Part shown: piece after piece, positions 9,499-21,081 of the stretch
Layout: every line of letters starts with the position of its first letter
How positions within the stretch are numbered: position 1 is the stretch's first letter
From: Mesoterricola silvestris
Lineage (GTDB): Bacteria; Acidobacteriota; Holophagae; Holophagales; Holophagaceae
DNA: 64,000 nt
Assembly: GCF_030295405.1 (NCBI RefSeq)
Contig: NZ_AP027080.1
Location: 4,076,001 to 4,140,000, forward strand
Reading direction: 5' to 3'
Made by a program: the position numbers and the translations under genes
The notes under the pieces: generated by a model
The model's database searches: none
Told to the model about the DNA's origin: nothing
What the model saw: the letters and a program-made list of their open reading frames with translations, nothing else

Positions 9499-11079
9499 CT
9501 AGTCCGCGGGGCTGACCCGGTTCCGTCCGTTCGCTTTGCTGATGTAGAGGCCCTCGTCCGCCCGGGATATGAACCAGGCCGGGGTCATCTCGGGCGCCAC
9601 CTGGGCCACCACGTAGCCCACGCTGAGGGTCACCACCTCGGCCACGGACGAGGCCGCGTGGGGGATGGCCAGGGATTCCACGGCCTTGCGGAGCATCTCG
9701 GCGGAGAAGGCCGCCTGCTCCGGGGTCGAGCCCGAGATGATCACGGCGAACTCCTCGCCGCCGTACCGGGCCGGAAGATCATCGGCGCGCCGGAACACCT
9801 CCCGCATGACCTTCGCCACGGACTTCAGGCATTCGTCCCCGGCCAGGTGGCCGTAGTGGTCGTTGTACTTCTTGAAGAAGTCCACGTCGCCCAGGAGCAG
9901 CGCGACCCAGCCTCCGCTGCGCTTGGCGCGGCGCACCTCCTGCTCGAGCACGGCGTCGAAGCGCCTGCGGTTGGCCAGGCCGGTGAGGCCGTCCTGGAGG
10001 GCCATTTCCTGGAGCCGCGCGTTGGCGCTCTCCAGTTCCGCGGTGCGTTCCTCCACGCGGCGCTCCAGTTCCTGGTTGGCCCTGCGCAGCTCTTCGGCCT
10101 GCTCCAGGTTCCGGGCATAGAGGCGCGCGTTGGTGATGGTCAGGGCGGCCCGGTCCGCGAGGCTCTGGAGGGTGGCCTCGTCCTCCATGGAATAGGCCCG
10201 GGAGGAACCGCCCTTGGCCAGGGTGATGGTGCCGATGGTGCTGCCCTCGGTGCGCATGGGCACGATCAGGAGGCTGTGCACCCGGAAGTGGTCGACGTAC
10301 CGGTGGAAGGCCTGGGGCAGGTGCTGCCGGATCCCTTCGGGCGTGGAGCGCTCCAGGCGGAGGCTCCCGCCCGTGCCGGCCACCTGGCCCGCCCCCATCG
10401 CCGATCCGGGCCCCAGGACCCCGGCGGCCGTCGGACTCAGGGTGTGCAGGGACGGGAGCAGGGGATCCCCGTCGATGTAGGGCTGGCACACCACCTCGGT
10501 GTGGAGGAGGCCGTCGGCCCCCATCAGGTCCAGGATGCACAGGTCCCCCACGGAGGAGGACATGTGCTGGGCGATGAGCTTGAGGGCGGTCCCGTAGTCG
10601 GGCCCGACGCCGGCCAGGGCCAGGGAGACCGCGTTCTGGGCCTCGGCCCGCTTGAGGCGGGCGGTGGCCTCCATTTCCAGGCGCTTGCGGTCCGTGATGT
10701 TGGTGGCGGTCACCAGGAGCCGGTCCACCCCGCCGATGGGGGTGCGGCGCAGGTTCAGCTCGAGCCACACCAGCTGGCCCGAGGGGTGCGGGCAGAGCCA
10801 GTCGAAGGTCTGGGGTTCGCCCTCGATGGCCTTGAGGGCCCAGTCGATGGCCACGTCCCGCGTGTAGGGCCAGATGCCCAGGCCCGTGTCGGCCAGGTCC
10901 ATGGTCAGCAGCCGCTGCTGGGAGAGGCCCAGGAATTCGCCCATGCGGCGGTTCACGTCCAGGGTGGCGCCGCTCTCCAGGTCCTGGATGAGGATCCCGT
11001 CGTTGACCGAATCATAGATGGCCTGGAAGCGCTGCTCGCTCAGGAAGAGCTCGTTGGGTTCGGAGGACGGCCCGGTCAT
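9499..11079 (-). CDS. PAS-GAF-GGDEF diguanylate cyclase
   Basis: 526 residues and soluble. An N-terminal PAS/PAC unit (FLSEQRFQAIYDSVNDGILIQD … VTATNITDRK) is followed by a GAF domain, a coiled coil (AEELRRANQELERRVEERTAEL) and a GGDEF domain. The active site reads RYGGEEF (GGEEF at 440-444). The inhibitory RxxD site (RADD) sits five residues before it, as in product-inhibited enzymes, so it should make cyclic di-GMP under feedback control. No EAL domain is attached. The ATG at 11079 has GGAG at 6-nt spacing; a GTG 15 codons earlier (11124) is possible but has a poorer ribosome site. It is flanked by the desaturase and RND genes, with no visible functional link. Confidence 0.93.
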   Translation of the reverse strand: MTGPSSEPNELFLSEQRFQAIYDSVNDGILIQDLESGATLDVNRRMGEFLGLSQQRLLTMDLADTGLGIWPYTRDVAIDWALKAIEGEPQTFDWLCPHPSGQLVWLELNLRRTPIGGVDRLLVTATNITDRKRLEMEATARLKRAEAQNAVSLALAGVGPDYGTALKLIAQHMSSSVGDLCILDLMGADGLLHTEVVCQPYIDGDPLLPSLHTLSPTAAGVLGPGSAMGAGQVAGTGGSLRLERSTPEGIRQHLPQAFHRYVDHFRVHSLLIVPMRTEGSTIGTITLAKGGSSRAYSMEDEATLQSLADRAALTITNARLYARNLEQAEELRRANQELERRVEERTAELESANARLQEMALQDGLTGLANRRRFDAVLEQEVRRAKRSGGWVALLLGDVDFFKKYNDHYGHLAGDECLKSVAKVMREVFRRADDLPARYGGEEFAVIISGSTPEQAAFSAEMLRKAVESLAIPHAASSVAEVVTLSVGYVVAQVAPEMTPAWFISRADEGLYISKANGRNRVSPAD

Positions 11080-11175
11080 CCCGCGCTCCGGGGATCGAGG
11101 TCCGCCACCGTCTGCATAAGGCACATCAGGAGATCCCGGGAATGATCCCCATCATGCCCCGTTCCCATGGCATTT

Positions 11176-14100
11176 TCAACTTTCCAGGGCCGGGGTCCCC
11201 CGCAGGCGTCCCAGGGCCCGCCCCCTGACCTCCACGAACCAGCGGCTGAACCGGGCCATGTAGATGTAGATGACCGGCGTGGTGTAGATCGTCAGCACCT
11301 GGCTGACGATGAGCCCGCCCACGATGGCGATGCCCAGGGGCCGTCTCAGCTCCGCGCCCGCGCCCCGGCCCAGGGCCAGGGGCAGGCCCCCCAGCAGGGC
11401 GGCCATGGTGGTCATGGTGATGGGGCGGAACCGCAGGAGGCAGGCCTGGAAGATGGCCTCCTCGGTGGTGAGGCCCTCCCGGCGCTCGGCCTCGATGGCG
11501 AAGTCGATCATCAGGATGGCGTTCTTCTTCACGATGCCGATGAGCAGGATGATGCCGATGAAGGCGATGAAGCTCAGTTCCGTGCCGCAGAGGAGCAGGG
11601 CCACCAGGGCCCCCACCCCCGCCGAGGGCAGGGTGGAGAGGATCGTCAGGGGGTGGATCAGGCTTTCGTACAGGATGCCCAGCAAGAGATATACCGCCAG
11701 GAACGCCGCCAGCACCAGGATGGGCTCGTTGGCCAGGGAGGCCTTGAAGGCCTGGGCGGTGCCCATGAAGTTGCCCCGGATGGTGGCCGGAAGCCGGATC
11801 TGCTCCTGGGCCTTCTCGATGGCCTTCACCGCGTCGCCGATGGCGACCCCGGGGGCCAGGTTGAAGGTGATGGTCACCGACGGCAGCTGGCCCTGGTGGG
11901 CCACCGCCAGGAGCGTCGTCTCCCGCTGGAACTTCGCGAAGGCCGACAGGGGCACCATGGCGCCGGTGCTGGCGTGCACGTAGATCTTGTCCAGGGAATC
12001 GGGGTTCTGCCAGTAGTCGGGGGCCACCTCCAGCACCACGTGGTACTGGATGAGGTCCGTGTACATGGTCGACACCGGCCGCTGCCCGAAGGCGTCGTAG
12101 AGGGTGTTGTCGATCATCTGGGAGGTCACGCCCAGGCGCGCCGCGGTGGGGCGGTCCACCACCACGCTGGCCTGGAGGCCCTGGTTCTGCTGGTCGGTGT
12201 TCACGTCGGCCAGTTCCTTGATGCCCCGCATCTTCTCGAAGACCCGGGGGGCCCACTGGAACAGCTCCCGGGATTCGTCCCCCTGGAGGGTGTACTGGAA
12301 CTGGGCGTTCCCGCCCCGCCCGCCGATGCGGATGTCCTGGACGGGCTGGAGGTAGAGATTGGCGCCGGCGACCTTGGAAAGCTTGCCCCGCAGGCGGTTG
12401 ATGATCTGGTCGGCGGTCACGTCGCGCTGGTCCATGGGCTTCAGGGCCACGAAGACCCGCCCGGTGTTGGTGGTGCCGCCCCCGCCCACGGAGCCCGACA
12501 CCGCGCTCACCGCCGGGTCGGCCTTGACGATGGTGACGAACTCCCGCAGCCGGCCCTTCATGGCCTGGAAGGAGATGGACTGGTCGGCCTGGATGGCGCC
12601 CATGATCCGGCCCGTGTCCTGCTGGGGGAAGAAGCCCTTGGGCACGAAGATGTAGAGCAGCACCGTGGAGGCCGCGGTGGCCAGGGCGGCGCCCATGGTC
12701 ACGCGCTTGTGGCGCAGGACCCAGCCCAGGCTCCGCTCGTAGGCGCCCAGGACGGCCTTGAACCACCGTTCGGAGGCATTGAAGAGCCTGCCGTGGTGGG
12801 CCTCGGAGGAGGGCCGCAGGAGCCGCGCGCACATCATGGGGGTCGTCGTCAGGCTCACGGCCATGGACATGAGGATGGCCACGGAGAGGGTGACGGCGAA
12901 TTCCCGGAAGAGCCGGCCCACGATGCCGCCCATGAGGAGGATGGGGATGAACACCGCGCAGAGGGAGATGCTGATGGAGAGCACCGTGAACCCGATCTCC
13001 CGGGCCCCCTCCATGGCCGCCTCGTAGGGGGCGAGGCCCCCCTCCAGGTGCCGGGTGATGTTCTCCACCACCACGATGGCGTCGTCCACCACGAAGCCCG
13101 TGGCCACGGTCAGCGCCATGAGGGAGAGGTTGTCCACGCTGTATCCCAGCAGGTACATCACCCCGAAGGTGCCCACCAGGGACACCGGCACCGCCACGCT
13201 GGGGATGAGGGTGGACCGCCAGTCCCTCAGGAAGATGAAGACCACCAGGATCACCAGTCCCACGGAGATCATGAGCGTGCGCTCCACGTCCTTCACAGAG
13301 GCCCGGATGGTCTGGGTGGCGTCCAGCACCTCGTCGAAGTTCACCGAGGGCGGCAGGGAGGCCTTGAGCTGGGGCTCCAGGGCACGCACCGCGTCCACGG
13401 TGTCGATGATGTTGGCCCCGGGCTGGCGGAAGACGGCCATGCTCACCGAGGGCCTGCCGTTGGTGAGGCCGTCGTTGCGCAGGTCCTCCACGGAGTCCGT
13501 CACCCGGGCCACGTCCTTGACCCGCAGGGCGGTGCCGCCCTTGAAGGCGATGACCAGCTCGCCGTAGTCCTTCGCCTTGAGCAGCTGGTCGGAGGTGTTG
13601 ATGATGAAGGTCTTGTCCCCATCCACCAGGGAGCCCTTGGGCTGGTTGACGTTGGCCTGCAGGAGCACCAGGCGCACGTCCTCCAGGCCCAGGCCCCGGG
13701 CGTGGAGGGCGTCGGGATCCACTTCCACCCGCACCGCGGGCAGGGCCCCGCCCCACACGAAGACCTGGCCCACCCCCGGCACCTGGGAGAGGCGCTGCTG
13801 GAGCACCTTGGAGGCGATGTCGTACATGTTCTGCCGCGGCACGATGTCCGAGGTGAGCGCGAAGAGCATCACCGGCGCGTCGGCGGGGTTGACCTTGCGG
13901 TAGCGGGGATTGTTGGGGAGGTTGGCGGGCAGCTGGCCCCGGGCCGCGTTGATGGCGGACTGCACGTCCCGGGCCGCGGCGTCGATGTTGCGGTTCAGGT
14001 CGAACTGCAGGGTGATGTTGGTGGACCCCAGGGAACTGTTGGAGGTCATCTCCGTGATGCCCGCGATGCGCCCGAACTGCCTCTCCAGGGGCGTGGCCAC

Positions 14101-14286
14101 GGAGGAGGCCATGGTCTCGGGGCTGGCCCCGGGCAGGCCCGCCGACACCTGGATGGTGGGGAATTCCACCTGGGGCAGCGGGGACACCGGCAGGAACTTG
14201 AACGCCAGGCTCCCGGCCAGGGCGATGGCGATGGTCAGGAGGGAGGTGGCGATGGGCCGCCGGATGAACGGGGCGGAGATGCTCAT
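11176..14286 (-). CDS. RND efflux permease, second subunit (MdtC-like)
   Basis: 1036 residues, the usual length of an AcrB/MdtB-class proton-driven exporter. It begins [20 protein letters not shown] and carries the family marks: the TM4 aspartate pair in [16 protein letters not shown], the early [22 protein letters not shown] segment, and the late [19 protein letters not shown] and [20 protein letters not shown] motifs. Its ATG overlaps the stop of the first permease by 4 nt, so the two are probably made together. Two different permeases behind one adaptor is the MdtABC/MuxABC arrangement, in which B and C form a mixed trimer that exports bile salts, novobiocin or similar amphiphiles. Confidence 0.93.
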   Translation of the reverse strand: MSISAPFIRRPIATSLLTIAIALAGSLAFKFLPVSPLPQVEFPTIQVSAGLPGASPETMASSVATPLERQFGRIAGITEMTSNSSLGSTNITLQFDLNRNIDAAARDVQSAINAARGQLPANLPNNPRYRKVNPADAPVMLFALTSDIVPRQNMYDIASKVLQQRLSQVPGVGQVFVWGGALPAVRVEVDPDALHARGLGLEDVRLVLLQANVNQPKGSLVDGDKTFIINTSDQLLKAKDYGELVIAFKGGTALRVKDVARVTDSVEDLRNDGLTNGRPSVSMAVFRQPGANIIDTVDAVRALEPQLKASLPPSVNFDEVLDATQTIRASVKDVERTLMISVGLVILVVFIFLRDWRSTLIPSVAVPVSLVGTFGVMYLLGYSVDNLSLMALTVATGFVVDDAIVVVENITRHLEGGLAPYEAAMEGAREIGFTVLSISISLCAVFIPILLMGGIVGRLFREFAVTLSVAILMSMAVSLTTTPMMCARLLRPSSEAHHGRLFNASERWFKAVLGAYERSLGWVLRHKRVTMGAALATAASTVLLYIFVPKGFFPQQDTGRIMGAIQADQSISFQAMKGRLREFVTIVKADPAVSAVSGSVGGGGTTNTGRVFVALKPMDQRDVTADQIINRLRGKLSKVAGANLYLQPVQDIRIGGRGGNAQFQYTLQGDESRELFQWAPRVFEKMRGIKELADVNTDQQNQGLQASVVVDRPTAARLGVTSQMIDNTLYDAFGQRPVSTMYTDLIQYHVVLEVAPDYWQNPDSLDKIYVHASTGAMVPLSAFAKFQRETTLLAVAHQGQLPSVTITFNLAPGVAIGDAVKAIEKAQEQIRLPATIRGNFMGTAQAFKASLANEPILVLAAFLAVYLLLGILYESLIHPLTILSTLPSAGVGALVALLLCGTELSFIAFIGIILLIGIVKKNAILMIDFAIEAERREGLTTEEAIFQACLLRFRPITMTTMAALLGGLPLALGRGAGAELRRPLGIAIVGGLIVSQVLTIYTTPVIYIYMARFSRWFVEVRGRALGRLRGTPALES

Positions 14287-17200
14287 GGGGCCTCGGCCGG
14301 GACGGGCGCCCTGCGCAGGCCCCGGAGCCGCCGCGCGATGCGGTCGAAGGCCAGGTAGATGACCGGCGTGGTGTAGAGGGTCAGCACCTGGCTGAAGATG
14401 AGGCCGCCGATGATGGAGATGCCCAGGGGCCGGCGCAGCTCGGCGCCCACGCCCGTGCCCATGGCCAGGGGGACCGCGCCCAGGAGGGCGGCCATGGTGG
14501 TCATCATGATGGGCCGGAACCGCAGGAGGCAGGCCTGGTAGATGGCCTCCTCCGGGGGCAGGCCCTCCTTGCGCTCGGCGTCGATGGCGAAGTCGATCAT
14601 CAGGATGGCGTTCTTCTTCACGATGCCGATGAGCAGGATGATGCCGATGAGGGCGATGACGCTGAAGTCCGTGCGGCAGATCATCAGCGAGAGCAGGGCG
14701 CCCACGCCCGCGGACGGCAGGGTGGAGAGGATGGTCACGGGGTGGATGTAGCTTTCGTACAGCACGCCCAGGAGGATGTACATGGTCACCAGGGCGGCCA
14801 GGATCAGGAAGGGCGTGTTCACCAGGGAGGCCCGGAAGGCCTGGGCCGTGCCCTTGAACTCCGACTGGAGGCTGCCGGGCATGTCCATGCGCTCCCGCAC
14901 CTTCTCGATCTCGCGCACGGCGTCGCCGATGGAGGCGCCCCGGGCCAGGTTGAACGACACGGTGGCCGCGGGGAACTGGCCCTGGTGGTTGATGGCCAGG
15001 GGGGCGAAGGTGTTCTCGATCCGCGTGATGGCCGTGATGGGCACGGCCCCGCCGGTGCTGGACTTGAGGAAGAGGTTGTCCAGGGCGTGGGGCCCTTCCC
15101 GGAACCCCTCCTTGGTCTCCAGCACGACCCGGGTCTGGTTCAGTTCGGTGAAGATGGTCGAGATCTGCCGCTGGCCGAAGGCGTCGTACAGGGCGTCGTC
15201 CAGCATCCGGGGGGTGATCCCCAGCCGCGCGGCCGATGCCCGGTCGATGATCAGGCGCGTCTGCAGGCCGTTGTCCTGGAGATCGCTGGCCACGTCCCGG
15301 AGGATGGGGATCTTGGAGATCTCCTCCACGAACTTCGGCACCCAGGTGCCCAGGACCTTGGAATCGGGGTCCTCCATGGAGTACTGGTACTGGGTGCGGC
15401 TCACCCGGTCCTCCACGGTGAGGTCCTGCACGGGCTGCATGTAGAGCTTGATGCCGTCGATGCGCTCCAGTTCGGGCTTGATGCGCCGGATGATGTCGCT
15501 GGCGCTGAGGTGGCGCTCCTCCAGGGGCTTGAGGTTGATCTGGATGCGCCCTGAATTGAGGGTGGAATTGGTGCCGTCCACCCCGATGAAGGAGGAGAGG
15601 CTCTCCACCGCCGGATCCTGGAGGATCACCTCGGCCAGTTCCTGCTGCTTGCGGGCCATGGCGTTGAAGGAGACCGTCTGGGGCGCTTCCGAGATGCCCA
15701 GGATCACGCCGGTGTCCTGCACCGGGAAGAAGCCCTTGGGGATCCCCACGTACAGCAGCACCGTGACGCCCAGGGTGCCCACGGCCACCCACAGCGTGGC
15801 GGTCTGGTGCTTGAGGACCCAGGTGAGGGTGCGCCCGTAGAAGGCGATGACCGCCTTGAAGACGCGCTCCGAGGACTGGTAGAACCGGCCCTTCTCGTGC
15901 TCGTGCTGGTTGCGCAGGAGCCGGGCGCACATCATGGGCGTGAGCGTCAGGGACACCACCGCCGAGACGATGATGGTCACGGCCAGGGTCACGGCGAATT
16001 CCCGGAAGAGCCGGCCCACGATGTCGCCCATGAAGAGCAGCGGGATCAGCACCGCGATGAGCGAGACCGTCAGGCTCACGATGGTGAAGCCGATCTGCTC
16101 CGAGCCGCGCAGGGCCGCCTCCATGGGCGGGACCCCCTCCTCGATGTACCGCATGATGTTCTCGATCATGACGATGGCGTCGTCCACCACGAAGCCGGTG
16201 GAGATGGTCAGGGCCATGAGCGTGAGGTTGTTCAGGCTGTAGCCCAGCACGTACATCACCGCGAAGGTGCCCACCAGGGACAGCGGCACGGCGAAGCTGG
16301 GGATGATGGTCGCCGCGAAGGTCCTCAGGAACAGGAAGATCACCAGGATGACCAGGGCGATGGTGAGCATCAGCTCGAATTCCACGTCCTCCACCGAGGC
16401 GCGGATGGTGGTGGTGCGGTCCGTGAGGATCTGCATCTTCACGGCGGCGGGGATGGACGCCTGGAGCTGCGGGAGGAGGGTCTTGATGCGGTCCACCACC
16501 GCGATGATGTTGGCCCCGGGCTGGCGCTGGATGTTGAGGATCACGGCCGGGGTGCGGTTCATCCAGGCCGCGAGCTTGGCGTTCTCGGTGCCGTCCACCA
16601 CCGTGGCGACGTCCTGGAGGGTGATGGGGTTGCCGTTCTTGTAGGCGATGATCAGGGGCTTGTACTGGGCGGAGGAGAGCAGCTGGTCGTTGGCTCCGAT
16701 GGCGTACGACTGCATCTTGCCGTCGAAGGCGCCCTTGGCCTGGTTGACGTTGGCAGCGCCCACGGCGGTGCGGATATCGGCCAGGGAGAGGCCGTACGAA
16801 GCCAGGGCGGCGGGGTTGACCTGCACGCGCACGGCGGGCTTCTGGCCGCCGCTGATGCTCACCAGCCCCACCCCGGGCAGCTGGGAGATCTTCTGGGCGA
16901 GGCGGGTGTCGGCGAACTCCTCCACCTTGGGCAGGGAAAGGGTGTCCGAGGACAGGGCCAGGGTGAGGATGGGCGCGTCGGCGGGGTTCGTCTTGGAGTA
17001 GATGGGCGGATTGGGGAGGTCGCTGGGCAGGTACGTGCCCGCGGCGTTCACCGCGGCCTGGACCTGCTGCTCGGCCACGTCGATGTTCAGGTCCAGCACG
17101 AACTGGAGGGTGACCAGGGAACTGCCCTCGGAGGAGCTGGAGGTCATCTGGTTCAGCCCGGGGAGCTGGCCGAACTGCCTCTCCAGGGGTGCGGTGATGG

Positions 17201-17384
17201 CGGTGGCCACCACGTCGGGGCTGGCCCCGGGGTAGAAGGTCTGCACCTGGATGGTGGGGTAGTCCACCTGGGGCAGGGCCGAGACCGGCAGCTGCTTGAA
17301 GCCCAGGATGCCCACCAGCATGATCCCGGCCATGAGCAGGGACGTGGCGATGGGCCGGAGGATGAACGGCCTGGATGGGTTCAT
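14283..17384 (-). CDS. RND efflux permease, first subunit (MdtB-like)
   Basis: 1033 residues. It has the same fold and motifs as the following gene (N-terminal [44 protein letters not shown]4 [19 protein letters not shown], and [19 protein letters not shown] near the C-terminus), but the sequence is clearly different, so this is an old duplication rather than a recent one. It overlaps the adaptor upstream and the second permease downstream by 4 nt each. Together they encode the inner-membrane pump of a tripartite multidrug exporter; the outer-membrane channel must be supplied from another locus. Confidence 0.93.
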   Translation of the reverse strand: MNPSRPFILRPIATSLLMAGIMLVGILGFKQLPVSALPQVDYPTIQVQTFYPGASPDVVATAITAPLERQFGQLPGLNQMTSSSSEGSSLVTLQFVLDLNIDVAEQQVQAAVNAAGTYLPSDLPNPPIYSKTNPADAPILTLALSSDTLSLPKVEEFADTRLAQKISQLPGVGLVSISGGQKPAVRVQVNPAALASYGLSLADIRTAVGAANVNQAKGAFDGKMQSYAIGANDQLLSSAQYKPLIIAYKNGNPITLQDVATVVDGTENAKLAAWMNRTPAVILNIQRQPGANIIAVVDRIKTLLPQLQASIPAAVKMQILTDRTTTIRASVEDVEFELMLTIALVILVIFLFLRTFAATIIPSFAVPLSLVGTFAVMYVLGYSLNNLTLMALTISTGFVVDDAIVMIENIMRYIEEGVPPMEAALRGSEQIGFTIVSLTVSLIAVLIPLLFMGDIVGRLFREFAVTLAVTIIVSAVVSLTLTPMMCARLLRNQHEHEKGRFYQSSERVFKAVIAFYGRTLTWVLKHQTATLWVAVGTLGVTVLLYVGIPKGFFPVQDTGVILGISEAPQTVSFNAMARKQQELAEVILQDPAVESLSSFIGVDGTNSTLNSGRIQINLKPLEERHLSASDIIRRIKPELERIDGIKLYMQPVQDLTVEDRVSRTQYQYSMEDPDSKVLGTWVPKFVEEISKIPILRDVASDLQDNGLQTRLIIDRASAARLGITPRMLDDALYDAFGQRQISTIFTELNQTRVVLETKEGFREGPHALDNLFLKSSTGGAVPITAITRIENTFAPLAINHQGQFPAATVSFNLARGASIGDAVREIEKVRERMDMPGSLQSEFKGTAQAFRASLVNTPFLILAALVTMYILLGVLYESYIHPVTILSTLPSAGVGALLSLMICRTDFSVIALIGIILLIGIVKKNAILMIDFAIDAERKEGLPPEEAIYQACLLRFRPIMMTTMAALLGAVPLAMGTGVGAELRRPLGISIIGGLIFSQVLTLYTTPVIYLAFDRIARRLRGLRRAPVPAEAP

Positions 17385-18568
17385 TTGGCGGCCTTGGGGG
17401 CGCCCTGCCCTTCCTCGAGGACCTTGCTGCCGGGCCTCAGCTTGTCCAGGCCGCTGACCACCACCTTCTCACCGGCGTTGAGCCCCTTGCGCAGGGCGGT
17501 GACGTCGCCCTCCGTGGCCTGGGGTTCGACGATCCGCAGTTCCACGGTGGCGTCGGGCTTGATCACGTAGACGAAGGTGCCGTTGGGGCTGCGCTGCACG
17601 GCGGCCGCGGGGATCATGAGGGCCCCCTTCAGCGTGTCCACCAGGAGGCGGGCATTGACGAACTGGTTGGGGAAGAGGGCGCCGTCCTTGTTGGCGAACT
17701 GGGCCTTGATGCGCACCGTGCCCGTGGTGGCGTCCACCTGGTTGTCCACGGCCAGCAGGGTCCCCGAGGCCAGCTTCTTCGTCATGTCCCGGTCGAAGAC
17801 CTCCACCACGGGGACCTTGCCGCCCCTGCTGCTGTCCAGGACGTTCTGCACGTTGTCGGCGGGGACGGAGAAGAGCACGTTGATGGGGGAGACCGGGGTG
17901 AGGGTCACCAGCCCCGTGGTGTCCGAGGCCTTGACGGTGTTGCCCGTATCCACCAGGCGCAGGCCCACCTTGCCCGACACCGGGGCCGTGATGCGGCTGT
18001 AGGTGAGGTTCAGCTTGGCGTTCTCCACCGAACCGGTGTCGGCCTTCACCGCGGCCTCGCACTGGTCCACCAGGGCGCTCTGGGTGTCCAGCTGCTGCCG
18101 GGAGACGATCTTCTGGTCGAACAGGGACTGGATGCGGGCCAGGTCCATGCGGGCGTTGCGCAGCACGGACTGGTCCTTGGCCATCTGGCCTTCGGCCTGC
18201 AGGAGCTGCACCTGGTAGGGCCGGGGATCGATGGTGATGAGCAGATCGCCGGCATTCACCAGCTGCCCTTCCCGGAAATGGATCTTCATGATCTGCCCAT
18301 CCACCCGGGTCTTCACCGTCACCGCGTCCGTGGGCACCACCGTGCCCAGGCCCGAGAGATTCACGGGCATGTCCCCGATGCGCGCCACCCCCGTGGCCAC
18401 CGGAACGGCCCGCTGGGGCGGCGCCGGCTTGGCGCCTCCCGAGAGCCCCTTCACCGCCACGGTGGCCAGGACGGCCACCGCCACGGCGAGGCCCAGCCAC
18501 ACCTTCCAGCCCCTGCGGGGAGCGGCGGCTTCGACAGCGTTGTGGATAACCGATTCGTTTGCGTCCAT
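17381..18568 (-). CDS. RND periplasmic adaptor (MdtA-like)
   Basis: 395 residues. It has one N-terminal anchor ([21 protein letters not shown]) and no lipobox cysteine, so it is membrane-anchored rather than a lipoprotein. Next come the paired lipoyl halves ([34 protein letters not shown] and [27 protein letters not shown]), an alpha-hairpin between them, and the beta-barrel segment [17 protein letters not shown]. The VKTRVDGQI…FREGQ wording is typical of the MdtA/MexA group. It is the first gene of the three-gene efflux operon and overlaps the first permease by 4 nt. No local regulator gene sits beside the operon. Confidence 0.93.
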   Translation of the reverse strand: MDANESVIHNAVEAAAPRRGWKVWLGLAVAVAVLATVAVKGLSGGAKPAPPQRAVPVATGVARIGDMPVNLSGLGTVVPTDAVTVKTRVDGQIMKIHFREGQLVNAGDLLITIDPRPYQVQLLQAEGQMAKDQSVLRNARMDLARIQSLFDQKIVSRQQLDTQSALVDQCEAAVKADTGSVENAKLNLTYSRITAPVSGKVGLRLVDTGNTVKASDTTGLVTLTPVSPINVLFSVPADNVQNVLDSSRGGKVPVVEVFDRDMTKKLASGTLLAVDNQVDATTGTVRIKAQFANKDGALFPNQFVNARLLVDTLKGALMIPAAAVQRSPNGTFVYVIKPDATVELRIVEPQATEGDVTALRKGLNAGEKVVVSGLDKLRPGSKVLEEGQGAPKAAK

Positions 18569-18983
18569 GGGGAGCCTAGGCCTGTAGGAAATGCCGACGG
18601 GTCAGCCCACCGGACGGAAGTTCGGGATACACATCGTTACCAGAGGTATTCTAGCAAAAAAAGGCAAACGGAGCGTCCATTCCTAAACCAGCGGGCGCCC
18701 ACTCACGTTGGACCCGATTGCACGCCAAGCGTTTACGCGGGAAAGCGACCCGGCGGAAGGCCGCAGGCTCATTCTAGTCCCACCCGGGGGATTTCCCATG
18801 TCCCAACGGTCGATTTCCCTCGCCTTGCCGGAAGTCCGAGCCCCTGTTCCACCGACCGCCCCGTCCCTGGGTTCAGCATGGGTCCGGAAACCCCGCCGTC
18901 GATGCAGGAACCGGATGGCAACCCCAGGCCGCGCCCTGCCCAGAGAGATGGTTCCGGAAGGACGGGCCGATTGGATTTCCGAA
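18569..18983. other. 415-bp gap before the efflux operon
   Basis: This stretch lies between the divergent promoter side of the RND adaptor and the 3' end of the secreted-protein gene. It contains an AT-rich patch around 18640-18670 that could hold the efflux promoter, but no convincing -35/-10 pair was found. A plus-strand frame stays open from 18708, but its codon use and product (Arg/Pro-rich, no motif) look like noise. Confidence 0.4.
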
Positions 18984-20246
18984 CTATTTTTTTCCTGGCG
19001 CCGCCTGGTCTGCGGCAGACCCTTCGCCCGTTTCGCGCGGGTGTTCCGGCATCTTCAACCCCATATTGCTCACGAGATCCATCCAGGAACCCGGAGAATG
19101 CATATGGACCTTGCCGGTTGGGCTGAACAGGAAGCGCAATTGGCCTTGCCGATCAAAGGGAATGTGTTCGGGGAATAGGCCAAGTCCTTTCAGATTTTCC
19201 TTGTTGCCGGTTTCGGGATCCAGGGCCCACCACTGGATATCGGTCATTTCCTTGATGATTTCCTTGAATCGCCTTTTATTTTCAACCGCCACCTCTTCCG
19301 GCGAGCCCGGCGGCGTATAAAGGGATTTCGCAAAAAGGAGGACATCCGCGGATCTCGTCGCAACAACCAGGCGATTTTCCCGGTCCGGGGTCGCGGCCAG
19401 GAGGAAATGATCCAGGTGGCCCAGCTTTTCCATATCGCCCACATCCAGGTGCCCAAGGTCGATCATTTTATGGAAGTCACCGTTCTTCAGACTCAAAAGC
19501 CAAATGACGCCCGCCTTGGACGAAGCCAATGCGAGGTGGTTTGGCAGAAGCGCCGGCAACCAAAGATCCGGCCGCAAACCCGAAGGCGAAATTATGCATT
19601 TTTGAATCTTGAGCGGCTCACGATTCGGGGACTCCCCGGGACGGAGAGGCGGCAAAGGATAGGTAACGGTCCCAACACTGGCGATGTTTTTTGATGTTCC
19701 GAACGGAAGACTTATCAGATTTTGGAATTCAAGTTTTTCTTTCCGAAGTTTGAATATCGCGACCAGAGAAGCCTGATCGTCCTTGACATAGCCATAAAAC
19801 GGGCTAATGCCAATAAAAAGGTCTTCTTTGTCAAGCGGCACCATATAATTTGTGACGCCATAGGCCGTATCGATTTGGCCCACCCTCTCCCACTGGACCG
19901 AATTTGTGTTTACGGATTGCCTGAACAGAAACGATTGACTTATTTCCTTATTATTCTCCTTGCGAATCAACCTTCTGATATCCCAAAAAAAGCCATTTCG
20001 GAATGAGCGGTAACCAAATTTCAAACCCTCATTCGGAAGGCGGACGTCGTGGCTTCCGGGTTCATCGTTCGTGATGACGAGAGGGTCCCCTTCCAGCGGT
20101 AGAAAAATCCATGCCCTTTCCGTAAAAATTGACTGATCCTGAAGTTTCAAAATTACCGGCATTGCCACTGATTGGGCTGGTTGCGCATAGGCACAATTCA
20201 CACCAAGGCAAAAACAAAACATGCTCGTAAAGATCTTATGAATCAT
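18984..20246 (-). CDS. Secreted protein of unknown function
   Basis: 420 residues with a Sec signal peptide (MIHKIFTSMFCFCLGVNCAYAQ). I recognise no family. The mature part is beta-rich, with repeated short patterns such as WLLSLKNGDFHKMIDLGHLD, HFLLAATPDRENRLVVATRS and WWALDPETGNKENLKGLG. These recall propeller blades that report a stored value, but the repeats are too irregular to call. Base composition is markedly more AT-rich than the surrounding operons and codon choice follows, which points to recent acquisition or weak selection. It shares orientation and secretion with the two small genes next to it. Confidence 0.7.
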   Translation of the reverse strand: MIHKIFTSMFCFCLGVNCAYAQPAQSVAMPVILKLQDQSIFTERAWIFLPLEGDPLVITNDEPGSHDVRLPNEGLKFGYRSFRNGFFWDIRRLIRKENNKEISQSFLFRQSVNTNSVQWERVGQIDTAYGVTNYMVPLDKEDLFIGISPFYGYVKDDQASLVAIFKLRKEKLEFQNLISLPFGTSKNIASVGTVTYPLPPLRPGESPNREPLKIQKCIISPSGLRPDLWLPALLPNHLALASSKAGVIWLLSLKNGDFHKMIDLGHLDVGDMEKLGHLDHFLLAATPDRENRLVVATRSADVLLFAKSLYTPPGSPEEVAVENKRRFKEIIKEMTDIQWWALDPETGNKENLKGLGLFPEHIPFDRQGQLRFLFSPTGKVHMHSPGSWMDLVSNMGLKMPEHPRETGEGSAADQAAPGKK

Positions 20247-20387
20247 AAAGTTAACTCCTATTGACTAATTATTAAACACCTCGTTGGAACGGACCTAAAA
20301 AATGAATATTGTGCAGCCCAGAAACCGCCGACCCTTGTGCATGACTGAAGACGTCAAGGCACCAGATTGCGGGATTCAAGCATCCGC

Positions 20388-20672
20388 TCAATACCCGTTA
20401 TTGCAAGCCGTGAACTGTATGTTGCAATTGGCCATATCCTCGTTGGACCCACCATTGGCGATTACATTGGCTTCGCAGGCCCGAAATGCCGCTAAACAAC
20501 GCGCGAGCCTTGCCTCAGCCGTTTCTGAACCACCCCCGCCGCCATGGTCATCATCGCTGCCCGTGAAGATCGGGTGCTCAGGCCCTGTTCCAGTCGGGCA
20601 AATGCTCCGCGCAGAAAGGCCTGTGCCTGCGCACAACACAACCATGGCAAAAAGACACATACGTAACCGCAT
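20388..20672 (-). CDS. Small secreted Cys-containing protein
   Basis: 94 residues. The signal peptide is MRLRMCLFAMVVLCAGTGLSA; the mature ~73 residues contain an acidic/Gly spacer (SDDDHGGGGGSE) and four cysteines (CPTG, ARCLAAFRACEAN, MANCNIQFTACNNG). The two CxxxxxxC pairs suggest two disulfides holding a helical hairpin. The ATG chosen has GGAGG at 6-nt spacing; an open extension 23 codons upstream covers that ribosome site and is unlikely. No family recognised. It could be a secreted effector, a structural peptide or a metal carrier; nothing in the context decides. Confidence 0.55.
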   Translation of the reverse strand: MRLRMCLFAMVVLCAGTGLSARSICPTGTGPEHPIFTGSDDDHGGGGGSETAEARLARCLAAFRACEANVIANGGSNEDMANCNIQFTACNNGY

Positions 20673-21081
20673 TTGGAGCCTCCAAAAAAAATTTGGGGTT
20701 GAAATCAAGGCTACTCTCCTAATCCCACCCCAAAAAGTCAATATCTATTTTCATAATGCTGAGCTACAAGCTGCGCAGCTTCGATGAATGCCATACCCCA
20801 AAACCCGCCGAGACTTCGTCCCGGGCAAAGTCCTGGTCGTCGTGGAGGAGGGCAAGGCCGCGGTCACCTACGTGCGGAAAACCTGGAACCCGAATTCCGA
20901 ACACTCCATCTGAAATCTGCTGTTTCAGGAAGTGCATGGATTGGGTGATGACCCCTCGGTGAGTTCGGTTCCTGCAACCGAGACACATTGAGCCAGGGCC
21001 ATCCTGCAGATGGCCGCCAATGGCCACGAAAGTCGCCGCCAAGGTAAGCCCTCAAATACGTAAATTCCGAACACAACAAAA
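20673..21081. other. 409-bp gap with a GC-rich patch and 12-bp direct repeats
   Basis: A GC-richer patch (about 20795-20910) sits in an AT-rich setting. On the plus strand a short open frame there reads VPGKVLVVVEEGKAAVTYVR, protein-like but with no start or ribosome site, and it ends at a stop near 20912. The 12-mer AATTCCGAACAC occurs at 20893-20904 and 21063-21074. The patch may be a decayed coding remnant or part of an insertion; no complete gene is supported. Confidence 0.35.

Noticed and set aside
11176-15930. Reading the second RND permease as a 1584-residue protein
   Set aside because: The extra ~550 residues lie in the wrong frame of the first permease and are Arg/Pro/Gly-rich shadow sequence. 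The true start has the conserved [10 protein letters not shown]-terminus and a 4-nt overlap.
18708-19178. A plus-strand gene in the gap and across the end of the secreted protein
   Set aside because: It overlaps a better minus-strand gene by ~195 bp, is Arg/Pro-rich, and has no ribosome site or motif.
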